Source of the DNA: Limnohabitans sp. MMS-10A-192
GTDB taxonomy: Bacteria > Pseudomonadota > Gammaproteobacteria > Burkholderiales > Burkholderiaceae_C
DNA: 64,000 nucleotides
Assembly: GCF_003063335.1 (NCBI RefSeq)
Contig: NZ_NERX01000003.1
Span: 310,001-374,000 of the forward strand
Reading direction: 5' to 3'
The notes beneath the pieces were generated by a model that saw nothing but the letters and a program-made list of their open reading frames with translations, did not search any database and was not told where the DNA came from. Positions 63,001 to 64,000 of this stretch are shown here, one piece after another (within the stretch, counting starts at the first letter, position 1; the number at the start of each line of letters is the position of its first letter). The position numbers were made by a program, and so were the translations under genes.

Positions 63001-64000
63001 CACCAAGGTGTAAGGCACCTCCATTCGAACACCATCAACTACCGCCGCCAATCGTCCACCAGTACCTGCAGAACCACCCCACGGATTACCAGACCAGAAA
63101 GAAGTCAAATAGTCATAGCTGAAGGTGTACGTTTTCCCGGCCTCGACATTCACTGTAGTTGAAAGAATGGTGTGCAAAGTCCCACCATTGCTCGTCCAAA
63201 CATTACCCGTGAGCACTTGGTTGGACTGGCCGACCGTGCCGGCCAATGATTCAAAGGTCCTGCCCACGCGTTGGCGTGCCAATGAACCAACACCTCCATC
63301 GACCAAGTCTAAATATGCGGTCGACCAAGTCAAGGCACCATTAGTTTGAGTGGCTGTCTGACTCAAAGTATCTGGCGCACCTGTGTAAACGGGGGCCGCG
63401 ATGTCATCGGCATTGATCAAAGTATTCGCTCTTGCACCAACCATCCCCTTGATGTCACCGACGATGTAGTTGTCCCATGAGTCATAGCTCACAGCTGTAG
63501 GCTGCAAGTTGCCAAAGAATGTGTAGCCTGTTGCTCCATTAGAGAAATCGCCGTTAGGAACCATATTGGCACCAGGTGCCGTCACCGTCCACTGGTTAGA
63601 CATATCGCTGTGGTTGCCGTTCACATCGACCTGTTTTGCAGCAAACGTGTTGCTACCAGCAAAGGTGCCCGTGAGCGAAGTCACCGACCATGCGCCACTG
63701 CCGTTGACCACAGCCGTGCCCACCAAGGTGGTGTAATTGTTGTCGTACAGATAGATGGTGTCACCGGCCAAGCCGGTGCCGCTGACGGTGGTCAGCGTGT
63801 TGGTGGTGCTGCCGTTGTTGGCAATCGAGGCGCTGGCCGAGTCTGTCACCGAGGTGATGACCGGTGGCGCTTCGGTGAAGTCGGTGGTCACTGTGCGCGA
63901 AGCCTGTGGGCCTGCGTCGCCGACCGCGTTGACCACTTTGGCGGTGTAAGTCCAGTCGCCTGTGTAGCCCTTGGTGTCGGTGATCTCCCACTTGGTGCCG
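60040..64000 (-). CDS. Giant Ig-like/EF-hand-like secreted adhesin, C-terminal part
   Basis: The C-terminal ~1319 residues of a very large secreted protein; the frame stays open through the left (N-terminal) window edge. In order: Ig-like adhesin repeats (63.6-63.95 kb, LAGDTIYLYDNNYTTLVGTA), a jelly-roll-like segment (62.85-63.55 kb, YTFSYDYLTSFWSGNPWGGS), RTX-like beta strands (62.3-62.75 kb, INGGAGVDTLKLAAGTTLNL), a second Ig domain (~61.5 kb), Ca-binding EF-hand-like loops (LDLNGDGVQTV, DLNGDGKINSG, DSNADGVIDAKD, DANGDGVTDAGE; 61.08-61.43 kb), then degenerate NELAPTGTEPVV repeats (60.3-60.8 kb). This looks like a type I-secreted biofilm adhesin; the TolC-ABC-HlyD operon at 30-35 kb is a possible exporter. 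Confidence 0.85.
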   Translation of the reverse strand, partial: GTKWEITDTKGYTGDWTYTAKVVNAVGDAGPQASRTVTTDFTEAPPVITSVTDSASASIANNGSTTNTLTTVSGTGLAGDTIYLYDNNYTTLVGTAVVNGSGAWSVTSLTGTFAGSNTFAAKQVDVNGNHSDMSNQWTVTAPGANMVPNGDFSNGATGYTFFGNLQPTAVSYDSWDNYIVGDIKGMVGARANTLINADDIAAPVYTGAPDTLSQTATQTNGALTWSTAYLDLVDGGVGSLARQRVGRTFESLAGTVGQSNQVLTGNVWTSNGGTLHTILSTTVNVEAGKTYTFSYDYLTSFWSGNPWGGSAGTGGRLAAVVDGVRMEVPYTLVNNDAEISTGTMTATYTATATKAITIKFTGKGTDSNSYGDYALDNISFTEAAPAVPDTPFSTGPTPNPDTLSYTKGALDALASNDTITATSTGLQATLAAGGAINGGAGVDTLKLAAGTTLNLMQLTHNQTVKPIQEVEVFQLQGTSTLTLSANDVLSLGGANSSTMSAYSFAASTGGASSTGKVQFVVNALGSDTVNLENLLGDGVLTSGTEGNTGLAGTWANMGTVDIGGVTYKVYNHSTTEAQVLVANATVNTGPLAVTTTIGSAASDVGLVDSFTTSTDSGQVQTLSTALWNITSDHKMDWLPNPLASNWVFSGPSVLLNLNQTSASTTTATETFTAKNGVTFNAISFQAGYGAAAQNSLITVNFYDANNTLLSTKTFSFSALSMGSIYNFSHSFTGAATHFTMSTDGQNSFAIDNLGYTPVSGLSSISVASGGTVTDTTPVLMGAISRPLAVGETVEIFVDGSATAAGTATATVGSSDWTWTQPTALSAAVHTFVAKVKSGGSYVSTSSAFSLTVAATPLALDLNGDGVQTVSIDQGVQFDLLNTGAKQSVGWVDKHDGLLVMDLNGDGKINSGAELFGDRTKLADGSLAKDGWAALAGLDSNADGVIDAKDAAFNALNVWVDANGDGVTDAGELHTLKDLGIKAIGLSTTQQQVAQNGNILGDKGQFTTVDGQAHDVVDAWFKVDAAAAQTPAAAKSASVAASATAAALQAEATPVADAITGAVTAAAADQMVDVTLNELAPTGTEPVVLQPASALIQNKPYTLSPEQIAQFQAVVDAATAAAGDNAVDVTINELAPTGLEPLVFQHVLPINCEPSVMVPPAPVDAAVPTDATAVVDQQQPTHCDEPWLIELNGPTGTEPVVFNLNPASWNKPFALSAEQLSELGLPVPTDSNLANAFKLNVTDVLLTPADGVTPPALQINGAPVNGNTLNLSNLLGADAAPTQLTATGTEQQDGQAFTYHVDATLQAMIDQQHLQHATMS

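Overview
The window is dense, GC-rich chromosomal DNA with short intergenic gaps and frequent 4-bp start/stop overlaps (ATGA). Gene content and order (dapF-DUF484-xerC, ruvAB beside phoH-ybeY, a second long infA, isobutyryl-CoA mutase IcmF, TtcA, PhoX, AMP nucleosidase) point to a betaproteobacterium of the Burkholderiales, most likely Comamonadaceae (Limnohabitans/Rhodoferax/Polaromonas-like). This placement comes from gene content and protein motifs only.

Layout. 1-8.6 kb is housekeeping: xerC (cut by the window edge, with dispersed-repeat DNA read in frame), DUF484, dapF, a Nudix-metallo-beta-lactamase fusion, an RsuA-like protein without its catalytic Asp, a cysteine-free IscR-like regulator, the RNase P RNA gene, cysteine synthase and a large FAD oxidoreductase. 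8.6-25 kb is a regulatory and envelope-stress island: four Crp/Fnr-type regulators (one with an eroded HTH), two LuxR-type response regulators (one a pseudo-receiver), a His-rich small protein, a Lon-like protease, a BON lipoprotein, a CheB-CheR-PAS fusion coupled to a PAS protein, VF530, a YqjD/YqjE/YqjK-like membrane operon, an ice-binding-domain lipoprotein, an OmpA-type porin, an lmo0937-type mini-membrane protein and a glycine-zipper lipoprotein. No histidine kinase is visible there.

25-38.6 kb holds a SET protein coupled to an unknown lipoprotein, glmS, an Lrp-type regulator, a complete type I secretion operon (TolC-ABC-HlyD) and icmF behind a perfect 16-bp palindromic operator. 38.7-50.6 kb holds PhoX, AMP nucleosidase, TetR, 5-formyl-THF cyclo-ligase head-to-head with a lytic transglycosylase, GST, cca, trxC, infA, DUF2905 and a MidA-like methyltransferase. 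50.8-59.7 kb holds a coupled pterin operon (SDR, two FolB paralogues, TtcA), a DUF4136 lipoprotein, a phosphatase, ruvAB, phoH, ybeY and dbpA. From 60 kb to the edge lies the C-terminal part of a giant Ig-like, EF-hand-like adhesin, a plausible client of the type I system.

The most unusual structure lies between ybeY and dbpA. Two long hairpins, one at the 3' end of each convergent gene, have unrelated stems but an identical 29-nt loop in the same orientation relative to the gene it follows. Two families of dispersed palindromic repeats fill many other intergenic gaps.
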